Shown piece after piece: positions 7,490 to 14,702 of a stretch of DNA of 20,925 nucleotides. The position numbers were made by a program, and so were the translations under genes. Under the pieces are notes generated by a model, which worked only from the letters and a program-made list of their open reading frames with translations, did not search any database and had not been told where the DNA came from. Position 1 is the stretch's first letter, and every line of letters starts with the position of its first letter. Source of the DNA: an uncultured Bacilli bacterium (lineage in GTDB: Bacteria; Bacillota_I; Bacilli_A; RF39; UBA660); assembly GCA_934132925.1 (NCBI GenBank), contig CAKPAL010000006.1, positions 1 through 20,925 on the forward strand. The letters run 5' to 3'.

Positions 7490-8401
7490 TCACTTTCTTC
7501 TATTTTCTGCAATCATTGTAATATTATCTGTTAAATATTTAATTCTTTCTATAATTCTTCTGGCTTTAATCTTACCTTCACTATCATTACCTGCAAGATG
7601 TACTTCCAATTCTTTTATTGATAAATTAGAAGTGAAAAATGTAGGTAGGCCCTCTTGCATACGATATTGTAAAATAGTACCAAGAACCTCATCTCTATTC
7701 CAACTAGTAACAGTTTCTGCTCCAATATCATCAATTAAAAGTAAATCGCATTTCTTAACCTTATCAAATATTTCCTTATAATCTTCCGAAAATCTTTCTT
7801 TTAAATTTCTTAAAAACTCTGGGTAATATAGACAAGCAACAGTTTTACCTTTTTTAGCAAGTTCATTAAAGCAAGCAGCCACTACATATGTTTTACCACA
7901 TCCAAAGTTACCTGTCAAGAATAAACCCTTACTTTTTTCATTATTTTCCACCTTTTTAATAAAAGTAGTAAGCCATTTAATAACTTCCAATCTGTTTTTA
8001 TCATCAGTATAAATATCTTTCATTGAAGCATTAACAATTTCTTTTGGCATATCGAAAGAAATAATATTATTTCTATAAGCCATATCATTATCTAGTTTTT
8101 TCTTATATTTACAAGGAACATAAGAGAATACTAAATTACCCTGTTCTACACTAGGATAATAAACATATCCACAAATACCATTTTTACATTCCATGATATT
8201 TTTACAATTTTTACAATTCTTAAGTTCGTTAGCGGAATCTTCAATACTAGAAGTATATTTAATAAGTTCATCTCTTGAAAGTTTTAGCCTACTTACAATT
8301 TTTTTGAAAGTATCATCTTCTAAAGCAATATCAAAGTTCTTTTCTAATTCAAATCTATCAAAACTATATTTATTATTAATAATATTTTTAGTATCTTTCA
8401 T
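7490..8401 (-). CDS. dnaI: Primosomal helicase loader DnaI (AAA+ ATPase)
   Basis: 303 residues, close to Bacillus DnaI (311). In that system DnaI loads the replicative helicase DnaC onto DNA during initiation and restart. An N-terminal helicase-binding region carries a cysteine cluster (C63, C66, C72, C77 and C97) that likely binds zinc, as in the DnaI N-domain. The AAA+ domain has Walker A GNFGCGKT (164-171), Walker B LLLIDD (220-225) and a sensor-like FFTSNLS. The start codon overlaps the stop of dnaB by one base (TAATG arrangement), so the two loaders are coupled, matching the dnaB-dnaI pair of Bacillus. The small membrane-protein gene follows after 10 bases. Assignment is firm from motifs plus neighbourhood. 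Confidence 0.94.
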   Translation of the reverse strand: MKDTKNIINNKYSFDRFELEKNFDIALEDDTFKKIVSRLKLSRDELIKYTSSIEDSANELKNCKNCKNIMECKNGICGYVYYPSVEQGNLVFSYVPCKYKKKLDNDMAYRNNIISFDMPKEIVNASMKDIYTDDKNRLEVIKWLTTFIKKVENNEKSKGLFLTGNFGCGKTYVVAACFNELAKKGKTVACLYYPEFLRNLKERFSEDYKEIFDKVKKCDLLLIDDIGAETVTSWNRDEVLGTILQYRMQEGLPTFFTSNLSIKELEVHLAGNDSEGKIKARRIIERIKYLTDNITMIAENRRK

Positions 8402-9684
8402 TATTTATACTCCTTCAAAAGTTCCTCTAATTGATTATCTTCACCATCATCGATTTTATTCTTCTCAATTTCCTTATCAAACCAATCAGGTGTTTTGGCA
8501 TTAACTTTTCTCTCTTCAACAACTTTTTTATTTCTTTTTTTATGTTCTTTTTCACAAAGACTCATAGCATCTTCAACTGTCTCAATACCTTTCCTTTGCC
8601 ACTCTCCTGCCATCGTTTCTACAAGAGCTCTCGTAAGTTTCTTATCATTAACATTTAGTACATAATCTATCAAAACATTAACGACGCCAGGTTTTAAATT
8701 ATAATCAAGAAGTAAATCTTCTACTAATCTCAAATCCCTTCTTGTTGGTTCATTACCCTTATTTTTACTAATAAGAAGTTCCCTTGGTGAAATGGTTTCA
8801 AAAGTATAAATCATTTTAGCCCTTTTAGAAGTATCACCAATAGGCTTTCTTAAATATTCAGGTTGACAATTAGAAACAATAGTAGGCAAATTACCACCAT
8901 TCTCAAATTGGTAGAAGCTTCTAGCAGTTTTTCGAAGTTCCTCTTTATTAATAGTACCCCTCTCATTAAAGCAACCTTTAACGATATTTGACATCTTAAT
9001 AGCATCAATATCATAAATAAAGGCTAAACTAATAATAAGTTCCTTAATTTCTTTAGTAAATACTCTGTTAGTATCAATATTTCTAGGCATTGAATTCATT
9101 AAAAAGTTAAAATCAAAATTACTATTAATATTAAGTTTAAGTTTATTATATTTTCTAATATCCTCTAAAGATAGGTCGTAGGAGGTCATGCAAGTACTAT
9201 CAAAAACCTCATTAAAACTTTTAGTAATATCAGTATAGCCACTAGTATTAAATCTAGGCATTTTAAAACTCTTAATTAAATTATCGTATTCCTTTTTCCC
9301 AATATTGCTATATAATACAATATTAAGAATAGGATGTGATAGAAATTCACTTGCAGAAGCCGGGCTATATAGTTCATAAATATAGTTATTAACATTACCC
9401 TCTTTAACTAAAGTTTTAATAAGACCAATAGCCTCAAGTTTACTTCTAGCATCTACTACTTCATTGATAGTCATTCTTAAATTAGAAACGATTTTCTGAT
9501 GAGTAAAATCAGCACTCACAATCGAAGAACTATCCAAATCAGCCCATAACATAAAATATAGCATTACTGCATCCATACCAATGACAGGAAGATATAAACT
9601 AGTAATGATTTTTCTATCTTCATCATGCAAAATAGTCTTATTAATAACAACATAAGAGTCTGCTGGTAAAAGATTATATTTCAT
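8401..9684 (-). CDS. dnaB: Replication initiation and membrane attachment protein DnaB (Firmicute type)
   Basis: 427-residue helicase co-loader, unrelated to the E. coli DnaB helicase. In Bacillus, DnaA, DnaD, DnaB and DnaI act in order to load helicase at the origin and at PriA-marked forks. The N-terminal winged-helix region (about 1-110) carries the family pattern LYLPVIGMDAVMLYFML. The C-terminal DnaD/DnaB-type helical domain (about 300-385) ends with the signature AGEWQRKGIETVEDA, followed by a charged tail with TPDWFDKEI. A longer frame opens at 9798, inside the CPBP gene; the start at 9684 follows AGGGGATG and has the typical N-terminus MKYNLLPADSY. It is the first gene of the operon to gmk, with a promoter at 9714-9742. 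Confidence 0.9.
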   Translation of the reverse strand: MKYNLLPADSYVVINKTILHDEDRKIITSLYLPVIGMDAVMLYFMLWADLDSSSIVSADFTHQKIVSNLRMTINEVVDARSKLEAIGLIKTLVKEGNVNNYIYELYSPASASEFLSHPILNIVLYSNIGKKEYDNLIKSFKMPRFNTSGYTDITKSFNEVFDSTCMTSYDLSLEDIRKYNKLKLNINSNFDFNFLMNSMPRNIDTNRVFTKEIKELIISLAFIYDIDAIKMSNIVKGCFNERGTINKEELRKTARSFYQFENGGNLPTIVSNCQPEYLRKPIGDTSKRAKMIYTFETISPRELLISKNKGNEPTRRDLRLVEDLLLDYNLKPGVVNVLIDYVLNVNDKKLTRALVETMAGEWQRKGIETVEDAMSLCEKEHKKRNKKVVEERKVNAKTPDWFDKEIEKNKIDDGEDNQLEELLKEYK

Positions 9685-9713
9685 GAAAACATCCCCTGCC
9701 TCTCTCCACCTAT

Positions 9714-9742
9714 ATTGTATAATAAAAAAGATTAAAAGTAAA
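9714..9742 (-). promoter_or_regulatory. Probable promoter of the dnaB-dnaI-dnaE-gmk operon
   Basis: Minus strand: -35 TTTACT (9742-9737), a 17-base spacer, and -10 TACAAT (9719-9714), 30 bases before the dnaB start. The -35 is only a 4/6 match. Confidence 0.5.
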
Positions 9743-9744
9743 GA

Positions 9745-9785
9745 AAAAAGTATGCCATTACAAAATAAAGACAAAACTACTTTTT
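9745..9785 (-). terminator. Possible weak terminator after the CPBP gene
   Basis: AAAAAGTA (9785-9778) can pair with TACTTTTT (9752-9745), followed by TCTTTACTTTT on the minus strand. The 25-base loop and AT-only composition apart from one G-C pair make it weak. Confidence 0.25.
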
Positions 9786-10439
9786 CTTCCAAAAACACAA
9801 TAAAGAAATAACAAATAAAACAATACCAAGAATAAAAATATAAGAATTATAACAAGATAAAAAAGAACTAGTAATATTAACAAAAATATGCACTAAACAA
9901 ATCTTAACAATATCTCTTTCTTTAACAAAAATATAACCATTAATAATACCAAGTATGCCAGCAATAATGAGAGAAAATAAATTAGAGTGAGATATTGCAA
10001 AGATAAAACTAGATATAAAAATAATAACTATTCTAGAGGAAGTTACCATTTCTAATTTTGTAATAAAAGACGCTCTAAAAAGCACCTCCTCAAATATTGG
10101 CCCGATAATACCTGAAGCCAAAATATTAATAATTAAAGGAATGGTAACATCACTATATTGATACAAATCAAATTTATACAAAATCATATTATAAATAATT
10201 GAAATAGCTGTTCCAAGTAATATATAAGGAAAATAATTATTTTTAATGTTAAAAGATACATTAATACTCTTAAGTTTACTGATAATATATATTATATCAA
10301 ATATCATCAAAAAAACAGTTCCCCAAACAATAGAACTATTATAGCCAAGTAATAAAATAGAAAGAATGACAATAAAGTATTGTATTCCCATAACTATTAA
10401 TATCTCTTTTAAAGATAAAAATAATTTCTTAATAATCAT
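9777..10439 (-). CDS. CPBP-family intramembrane metalloprotease
   Basis: 220-residue, very hydrophobic protein with about six to seven membrane segments. The CPBP (Abi, CAAX protease-like) motifs are intact and in order: EExxxR as E117-E118-V-L-F-R122, FxxxH as F147 to H151, and HxxxN as H184 to N188; these form the membrane-embedded catalytic site. Bacterial members process peptides or membrane proteins and are often linked to bacteriocin immunity; the substrate here is unknown. The start at ATG 10439 follows GGAG; a longer frame to 10478 lacks a ribosome binding site and runs into the csp terminator. No separate promoter is clear, so expression may come from read-through past that terminator. 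It lies between csp and dnaB and I see no bacteriocin gene nearby. Confidence 0.85.
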   Translation of the reverse strand: MIIKKLFLSLKEILIVMGIQYFIVILSILLLGYNSSIVWGTVFLMIFDIIYIISKLKSINVSFNIKNNYFPYILLGTAISIIYNMILYKFDLYQYSDVTIPLIINILASGIIGPIFEEVLFRASFITKLEMVTSSRIVIIFISSFIFAISHSNLFSLIIAGILGIINGYIFVKERDIVKICLVHIFVNITSSFLSCYNSYIFILGIVLFVISLLCFWKKK

Positions 10440-10458
10440 ATAATCACTCCAAATAAAA

Positions 10459-10491
10459 ATAAGATAGCTTAAGTACATCTAGCTGTCTTAT
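10459..10491 (-). terminator. Rho-independent terminator of the cold-shock gene
   Basis: Eleven-bp stem (10481-10491 with 10459-10469, one G-T pair) around an 11-base loop, followed on the minus strand by TTTTATTT. It is 15 bases after the csp stop codon. Confidence 0.85.
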
Positions 10492-10506
10492 AATTGTTCA
10501 GTCACA

Positions 10507-10719
10507 TTAAGCCTTAACGTTACTAGCTGCTACTACATTAATAGCTTGTAATCCTTTAGCAGTTTCAATAAGATCGAATTCTACTATTTGGCCTTCAGAT
10601 AATGTCTTATATCCTTCTTGTTTAATAGCAGAATAATGAACAAAAATATCTTCACCGTTTGGATAATCAATAAAGCCATAACCTTTGTCGTTATTAAACC
10701 ACTTAACTCTACCTTGCAC
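10507..10719 (-). CDS. csp: Cold-shock protein, CspA family
   Basis: 70-residue single cold-shock domain, an OB fold that binds single-stranded RNA/DNA and melts mRNA structure. RNP1 KGYGFI (12-17) and RNP2 DIFVHY (24-29) are both intact. The start needs care. The frame opens with GTG at 10728 (MAKVQGRV), but the Shine-Dalgarno sequence GAGGTGG covers that codon. The next GTG, at 10719, lies 5 bases after AGGTGG and gives MQGRVKWFNNDKG, the standard Csp N-terminus. I therefore annotate a 70-residue protein with a GTG start. It appears monocistronic, with a promoter at 10758-10787 and a terminator at 10459-10491. The leader is only about 30 bases, unlike the long thermosensing cspA leader of E. 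coli. Confidence 0.95.
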   Translation of the reverse strand: MQGRVKWFNNDKGYGFIDYPNGEDIFVHYSAIKQEGYKTLSEGQIVEFDLIETAKGLQAINVVAASNVKA

Positions 10720-10757
10720 TTTTGCCACCTCACTTTTCTTAACTTCCCTACAAGAAT

Positions 10758-10787
10758 ATTATAATATACAGCATAACCCTTTTGCAA
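10758..10787 (-). promoter_or_regulatory. Promoter of the cold-shock gene
   Basis: Minus strand: -35 TTGCAA (10787-10782), an 18-base spacer, and a perfect -10 TATAAT (10763-10758). The predicted leader is roughly 30 bases. Confidence 0.75.
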
Positions 10788-10831
10788 ACAATTCAGTAAG
10801 ACAAAATTCGACAAATACTCTCAAGTTGAAC

Positions 10832-10884
10832 ACTTACTCTTACCGCAAGCATATTAATAATATCACTATTAAATATGAGTAAGT
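10832..10884. other. Inverted repeat upstream of the csp promoter
   Basis: ACTTACTC (10832-10839) and GAGTAAGT (10877-10884) form an 8-bp perfect inverted repeat around a 37-base loop, which itself contains TTAATA/TATTAA. No ORF with a ribosome binding site lies here. Role unknown; chance is possible in AT-rich DNA. Confidence 0.35.
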
Positions 10885-10930
10885 AAAAAAGCAAAAAGAC
10901 AAATAAAAATAAAGCACCAAAATACCAAAA

Positions 10931-10954
10931 GTTAACTATCAGTATACTAACGTT
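10931..10954. other. Cluster of short palindromes between parB and csp
   Basis: GTTAAC, AGTATACT and AACGTT, each self-complementary, lie within 24 bases, with an approximate overall dyad (TTAAC to GTTAA). It resembles a protein-binding site but no regulator can be named. The rest of 10755-10986 shows only the csp promoter, the inverted repeat at 10832-10884 and the parB terminator. Confidence 0.25.
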
Positions 10955-10973
10955 AAAAATACCCAAAAGAAAA

Positions 10974-10992
10974 AAGTAGAAACACTCTACTT
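10974..10992 (-). terminator. Rho-independent terminator of parAB
   Basis: Stem AAGTAGA/TCTACTT (10992-10986 with 10980-10974) with a 5-base loop, followed on the minus strand by TTTTCTTTT. The 5' arm overlaps the parB stop codon. Confidence 0.75.
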
Positions 10993-11865
10993 AATTTCTA
11001 TATTCATAATATCAAGAATACGATTTAAATCATTAACATTTTCAAAATAAATACAAACTTTTTTCTTATCGACCTTAACTTTAGTACCAAGAATATCTCT
11101 AAGTTCATTTTCAATGTGAAAATAATCAGTATCTATTCTTTTTCTAGTAACAGGCATTCTCTTTTTGATGTCCTCTTTTTTACTAATTTCTTCTAAATCA
11201 TGAACACTAATATTATTCCTAATTACTTTATCAGCAAGAGTAGTTACCTCTTCTTCATCTTCCATCTTTGAAAGAACCCTAGCATGACCCATTGAAATAT
11301 CACCATCGAGAATCTTCTTTTGTACCTCTTCTGGTAGATTAAGAAGACCTAAAGTATTAGTAATATGGCTTCTACTTTTACCAATTTTTTTAGCTAAATC
11401 CTCTTGTGTAATATCTAGATTATCGATAATACCTTTGTAAGCCCAAGCAAGTTCGATAGCAGTAAGATTCTCTCTTTGAATATTTTCAAGTAATGAAATT
11501 TCTCTCATTTGTTCATCGGTAAAATCTTTTACAATAGCGGGAATCTTTTCCATACCAGCAATACGACTTGCTCTAAGTCTTCTCTCACCTGCAATTAAGT
11601 CATAACCTTTAATACCCTTTTTAACAATAATTGGTTGAAATACACCATAATTTTTAATAGATTCAGCAAGTTCATTAAGAGCATCTTCATTAAAAGTCTT
11701 TCTTGGCTGATAAGGATTAGGCCTAACTTCATTAACTGGTATTTCCATAACTTCATCAGAAGAAGTATTTTCCATAATGTTACTTTCAAAAGTATCAAAA
11801 TCTAAAACTTCACTAGAAAATAATTCCTCAAGTCCCTTACCTAGGGCTTTCTTCTTTTGTTCCAT
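10987..11865 (-). CDS. parB: Chromosome partition protein ParB (Spo0J-like)
   Basis: 292-residue CTP-dependent DNA clamp that loads at parS sites, spreads, and directs origin segregation with ParA. The N-terminus has the classic ParA-stimulating segment KALGKGLEELF (6-16). The CTP-binding ParB/Srx domain has PNPYQPRKTF (49-58), GERRLRA (93-99) and LLENIQRENL (125-134). The helix-turn-helix that reads parS is at about 153-175 (QEDLAKKIGKSRSHIT). The C-terminal dimerisation domain follows. The start overlaps parA by 29 bases, and GGAGG lies 12 bases upstream, rather far, so coupling to parA translation is likely. I did not see a consensus parS site in the window. A possible paralogue (noc-like) begins at 20876. 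Confidence 0.95.
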   Translation of the reverse strand: MEQKKKALGKGLEELFSSEVLDFDTFESNIMENTSSDEVMEIPVNEVRPNPYQPRKTFNEDALNELAESIKNYGVFQPIIVKKGIKGYDLIAGERRLRASRIAGMEKIPAIVKDFTDEQMREISLLENIQRENLTAIELAWAYKGIIDNLDITQEDLAKKIGKSRSHITNTLGLLNLPEEVQKKILDGDISMGHARVLSKMEDEEEVTTLADKVIRNNISVHDLEEISKKEDIKKRMPVTRKRIDTDYFHIENELRDILGTKVKVDKKKVCIYFENVNDLNRILDIMNIEIK

Positions 11866-12649
11866 TTCTCAAAATAACCTCCTTTGCTAAATTAAGATAA
11901 GCAATAGTACCTTTATTTCTAGGCTCATATTCAAGTATAGGTTTACCATGACTTGGAGCTTCAGCTAATCTAACAAGTCTAGGAATAATAGTATCATATA
12001 CCCTCTCTTTAAAGAAACCTTTAATACTTTCTATTACCTCAATACCAAGATTAGTGTTAGAAAACATTGTAAGAAGCACTCCTTCAATATCTAAATTAGG
12101 ATTAACTTTTCTTTGAGCAAGCATAATAGTATTAATAAGCTGCATAATACCTTCCAAAGCAAAATATTCGCATTGAACTGGAATTAGAACTGAATCTGCC
12201 GCTGCTAGAGCGTTAGTAGTTAATATTCCAAGACTAGGAGGACAGTCGATTAAGATAAAGTCATATCCATCCTTGACTTTGGCAAGTTCTTCTTTTAATC
12301 TAACTACCCTATTAAACTTTTCACCAGTTTCTTTTGCCCTTCTTTCTAGTTCGATAAGTTCCATATCAACACCTGCTAGATTAAGATAAGCCGGAAGAAG
12401 ATAAAGATTCTTACTCTTTGTCTTAATAATAGATTTCTCTATAGTTTCCTTTTTAGTTAACACTTCATAAATACTACTCGCTATATCACTCTTATCAACA
12501 CCAACTCCAGTAGTAGCATTACCCTGGGGATCAAGGTCAACAAGTAATACTTTTTTATCTAAAACACCTAAAGAGGCTGCTAAATTTATACTAGTAGTGG
12601 TTTTACCTACACCACCTTTTTGATTTACAATTGCAATAATTTTTCCCAT
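11837..12649 (-). CDS. parA: Chromosome partition ATPase ParA (Soj)
   Basis: 270-residue deviant Walker ATPase that binds DNA as an ATP dimer and works with ParB in origin segregation; in Bacillus, Soj also regulates DnaA. Deviant Walker A KGGVGKTT is at 11-18, Walker A' VDLDPQGN at 37-44 and Walker B FILIDCPPSL at 131-140, with the conserved IPVQCEYFALEG further on. The frame opens at GTG 12658, but AAGGTG there is the ribosome binding site for ATG 12649, 6 bases downstream, which gives the usual MGKIIAIVNQKGG. It is the first gene of the parA-parB operon, with a promoter at 12678-12686. The N-terminus lacks an added helix-turn-helix, as in chromosomal ParA. Confidence 0.96.
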   Translation of the reverse strand: MGKIIAIVNQKGGVGKTTTSINLAASLGVLDKKVLLVDLDPQGNATTGVGVDKSDIASSIYEVLTKKETIEKSIIKTKSKNLYLLPAYLNLAGVDMELIELERRAKETGEKFNRVVRLKEELAKVKDGYDFILIDCPPSLGILTTNALAAADSVLIPVQCEYFALEGIMQLINTIMLAQRKVNPNLDIEGVLLTMFSNTNLGIEVIESIKGFFKERVYDTIIPRLVRLAEAPSHGKPILEYEPRNKGTIAYLNLAKEVILRNGTKEESPR

Positions 12650-12677
12650 CTGTTTCACCTTATTTTCCTCAAATATA

Positions 12678-12686
12678 ATTGTACCA
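12678..12686 (-). promoter_or_regulatory. Extended -10 promoter of parAB
   Basis: Minus strand TGGTACAAT: an extended TG plus -10 TACAAT (12683-12678), 28 bases before the parA start. No good -35 is seen at 16-18 bases, consistent with an extended -10 promoter. Confidence 0.5.
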
Positions 12687-12731
12687 AAAAATTAATAAAA
12701 AAGAAAGAGGTTTTATCCATTTTTTTAGAGT

Positions 12732-12807
12732 TCGCACTATGTTGCTCACTTATTTTTAAAGCCTAAGGTCTTTAAAAAATAATTCAAAGCCATAAAGTCT
12801 TTGAATT
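12732..12807 (+). repeat. Tandem-hairpin repeat element, copy 2
   Basis: A 76-base element matching copy 1 at 2005-2086. The 5' box (TCGCACTATGTTGCTCACTT) is followed by hairpin 1, stem TTTTTAAAG/CTTTAAAAA (12753-12761 with 12770-12778) and loop CCTAAGGT. Hairpin 2 has stem AATTCAAAG/CTTTGAATT (12781-12789 with 12799-12807) and loop CCATAAAGT. The distance from the box to the first GCC is 32 bases in both copies, and hairpins are spaced by 1-2 bases in both. Stem sequences differ between all four hairpins while the CC...GT loop ends stay. It lies between the NUDIX gene and the parA promoter. Confidence 0.7.
12774..12807 (-). terminator. Probable terminator of the NUDIX gene
   Basis: On the minus strand the second hairpin of the repeat (12807-12781) is followed by ATTTTTT (12780-12774), 5 bases after the NUDIX stop. 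The repeat may thus double as a terminator here. Confidence 0.55.
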
Positions 12808-12812
12808 AATAG

Positions 12813-13226
12813 TTATTTTTTATATATAAGTTTTTTTTCCTTACAAAAAGGAATAATTTCATTTTTTAGAGTATTAGATAAAATACTAGTATCATCATCT
12901 ACTCCAAACCACATAAAACTTTCAATTTCCGAACTAGTAGAAAGCTCTCCAGTTAATGTACCTTCATAAATAAATATATTCATGTGAATTTTAAGATTAG
13001 GATCACTAGTAGCAATTTCATCAAAGTCCATTAAAAATTTTATATTTTCTGGATTAAAAAAAGCTCTATCACCCAACTCTTCATGACATTCCCTGATAGC
13101 GGCTTCATAAATAGATTCTCCTTCTTCTACAGAGCCACCAACCATTTGAAAAGTAGATCTCTTTCTTGGCTTGTCAATAAGTAATTTCCCATCATTAAAA
13201 AATAAAGTACCAACAACTTGTTTCAT
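12813..13226 (-). CDS. NUDIX hydrolase
   Basis: 137-residue soluble protein. Nudix enzymes cleave nucleoside diphosphates linked to another moiety with Mg2+ or Mn2+. The Nudix box is complete at about residues 31-53: G-SVEEG-E-SIYEAAI-RECHEE-LG, matching GX5EX7REUXEEXGU. The sequence QMVGGSVEEGES before it is typical of small MutT/ADP-ribose-type members. The substrate cannot be told from the motif. The ATG follows TTAGGAGG at ideal spacing. It has its own promoter just downstream of the metallopeptidase gene (13250-13278) and probably ends at the hairpin of repeat copy 2, so it appears to be a single-gene unit. Confidence 0.9.
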   Translation of the reverse strand: MKQVVGTLFFNDGKLLIDKPRKRSTFQMVGGSVEEGESIYEAAIRECHEELGDRAFFNPENIKFLMDFDEIATSDPNLKIHMNIFIYEGTLTGELSTSSEIESFMWFGVDDDTSILSNTLKNEIIPFCKEKKLIYKK

Positions 13227-13249
13227 ACTGTTCCTCCTAACGCATACTT

Positions 13250-13278
13250 AGTATAACATACTTCCCTAGAATTATCAA
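13250..13278 (-). promoter_or_regulatory. Promoter of the NUDIX gene
   Basis: Minus strand: -35 TTGATA (13278-13273), a 17-base spacer, and -10 TATACT (13255-13250) with an extended TG. It sits in the short gap after the metallopeptidase stop codon. Confidence 0.7.
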
Positions 13279-13279
13279 T

Positions 13280-14512
13280 CTAATGCTTTTTTACATCACT
13301 ATTTTCATTTGTTTCTATTAGTTTATTAATATATTTAGAAGTACTATCATCTTCTTTATATAAATTAAGCAATTCATATAACTGAGATGTACTTCTTTTA
13401 AAAACATAATCCCCTTCTCTAACATATTCAATATTAAGTTGAGGATAAGACTTTAAATATTCAGGATGCAACATAATACATTTTTCAAAAAGTTCATCTA
13501 TATCATATACTTTTCCATTGACAGTTCTATTTTTATTGCTTCTTTTTTCGAGTTCACTATTAACATGATTATTAAGAACAATCTGGGTATTGTCGTCTAA
13601 CTTTATACCAGCCTCATTAAGCCATTTGACCGCAGTTGTAGTACCAATAATTTCGGCATCTTTTTCAAAAGAAATAACATCATAATTTTCTTTATAATAG
13701 TTAATATAGTTATCTTCATGAATAGTTTTGTAAATAACATCATCTTTGATATAATCAATAATTCTATCAGAAATATAACCATATTTCATATATACCATTT
13801 GTTCAATATGTGCTAATTCATGAAAAATAGTAGTAAATGCTTCAATATTACCATCGTTATATAATTTTGCAATAATATCTTCATTAATATTAATCCTGAA
13901 AATATCATGAGTAGTTCCTAAAGAGTTTTTATTTTCTCCATCAAAGTAAAAAATATTAACAATAGGATTATAATTATTAACAATATTACCATAAGAACGA
14001 CTAATAAGTGTCTGAATAAAGAAAGTCATTACTTGTTTAAAAGTATCATAACTAACAATCATATTGTTTCTAAAAATACTATTAATAACCGATAAAACAT
14101 TAAGTTCACTATCTGGAGAAATTCCACCAAATAAAGAATATCTAAGAAAAGAATCTTCTTCTTCACTTAATTTTATCCCATTAAATAATTTTCCATTAAT
14201 AATATCTAACTTTTCTTTAATTCTATTTTGTGCTTTAAATGCCTTAAGCATACTATCTAATTTTTCACTATAACTACTAAGAGAACACAAGTAAATAGTA
14301 GTCTCATTTAAATCAAAACTATAATTATCAAGTTTACTCATAATAGATTCAAATCTATTATCAAGATAATTAGTTTCCCATTTTGCTCCACACATTGTAC
14401 AAATACCAGTTTTAAAAGTGTGTATAGTGCCTCCACATTTAGGACAAACTCTATTTTTAATCATAGTTCTAAGAATATCAATATCTCTTTCATTAATAAT
14501 TTTATCTTCCAT
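13280..14512 (-). CDS. Zinc-ribbon protein with a HELAH metallopeptidase-like domain
   Basis: 410 residues, no signal peptide or membrane segment, so probably cytoplasmic. The N-terminus carries a zinc ribbon, C23-P-K-C26 and C38-T-M-C41. A helical middle part follows. At 227-237 is TTIFHELAHIE, an HExxH zincin motif (H231, E232, H235). Downstream, SFEKDAEIIG supplies E283 and E287 as candidate third ligands, in a layout resembling ImmA/IrrE-like peptidases (HExxH, then an E-rich helix). A metal-dependent peptidase is the best guess; no specific family is recognised and the substrate is unknown. The ATG follows AGAGGC, and its promoter is at 14530-14557. It occupies the place next to rpmH where many Bacillota carry dnaA. 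The zinc ribbon could bind nucleic acid or protein. Confidence 0.85.
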   Translation of the reverse strand: MEDKIINERDIDILRTMIKNRVCPKCGGTIHTFKTGICTMCGAKWETNYLDNRFESIMSKLDNYSFDLNETTIYLCSLSSYSEKLDSMLKAFKAQNRIKEKLDIINGKLFNGIKLSEEEDSFLRYSLFGGISPDSELNVLSVINSIFRNNMIVSYDTFKQVMTFFIQTLISRSYGNIVNNYNPIVNIFYFDGENKNSLGTTHDIFRININEDIIAKLYNDGNIEAFTTIFHELAHIEQMVYMKYGYISDRIIDYIKDDVIYKTIHEDNYINYYKENYDVISFEKDAEIIGTTTAVKWLNEAGIKLDDNTQIVLNNHVNSELEKRSNKNRTVNGKVYDIDELFEKCIMLHPEYLKSYPQLNIEYVREGDYVFKRSTSQLYELLNLYKEDDSTSKYINKLIETNENSDVKKH

Positions 14513-14529
14513 ATATTGCCTCTATCAAC

Positions 14530-14557
14530 ATTATATCATCAAAGTAATAAATATCAA
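14530..14557 (-). promoter_or_regulatory. Promoter of the metallopeptidase-like gene
   Basis: Minus strand: -35 TTGATA (14557-14552), a 16-base spacer, and -10 TATAAT (14535-14530) with an extended TG. It is 18 bases from the start codon. Confidence 0.75.
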
Positions 14558-14673
14558 GTAAAATTATTGAAAAACATTGCAAAACAATCAATCAATCAAA
14601 GATAATAACTATGTATATCAAATTAAAAATAATCCATTAAGTTCATATATTGATATAAAAAACTCAAAAGTTC

Positions 14674-14702
14674 TTGACATAATTAAAATAAAACTATATA
14701 AT
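14674..14702 (+). promoter_or_regulatory. Consensus promoter of rpmH
   Basis: Perfect -35 TTGACA (14674-14679), a 17-base spacer, and perfect -10 TATAAT (14697-14702). This is the strongest promoter in the window, fitting a highly expressed ribosomal protein gene. The ribosome binding site GGAGGTG follows at 14720-14726. Confidence 0.92.

Noticed and set aside
10584..10814. Minus-strand open frame of 76 codons overlapping csp
   Set aside because: Out of frame with csp, crosses the csp promoter, and lacks a ribosome binding site and family features.
10796..10856. A 19-codon minus-strand ORF (MLAVRVSVQL...) upstream of csp
   Set aside because: No ribosome binding site and it runs toward the csp promoter; likely chance.
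10987..12812. parS sites near parAB
   Set aside because: I looked for TGTTnCACGTGAAACA-like palindromes and saw no CACGTG core in the window.
14585..14598. ATCA short tandem run as an origin iteron
   Set aside because: Too short and too simple to tell from chance in AT-rich intergenic DNA.
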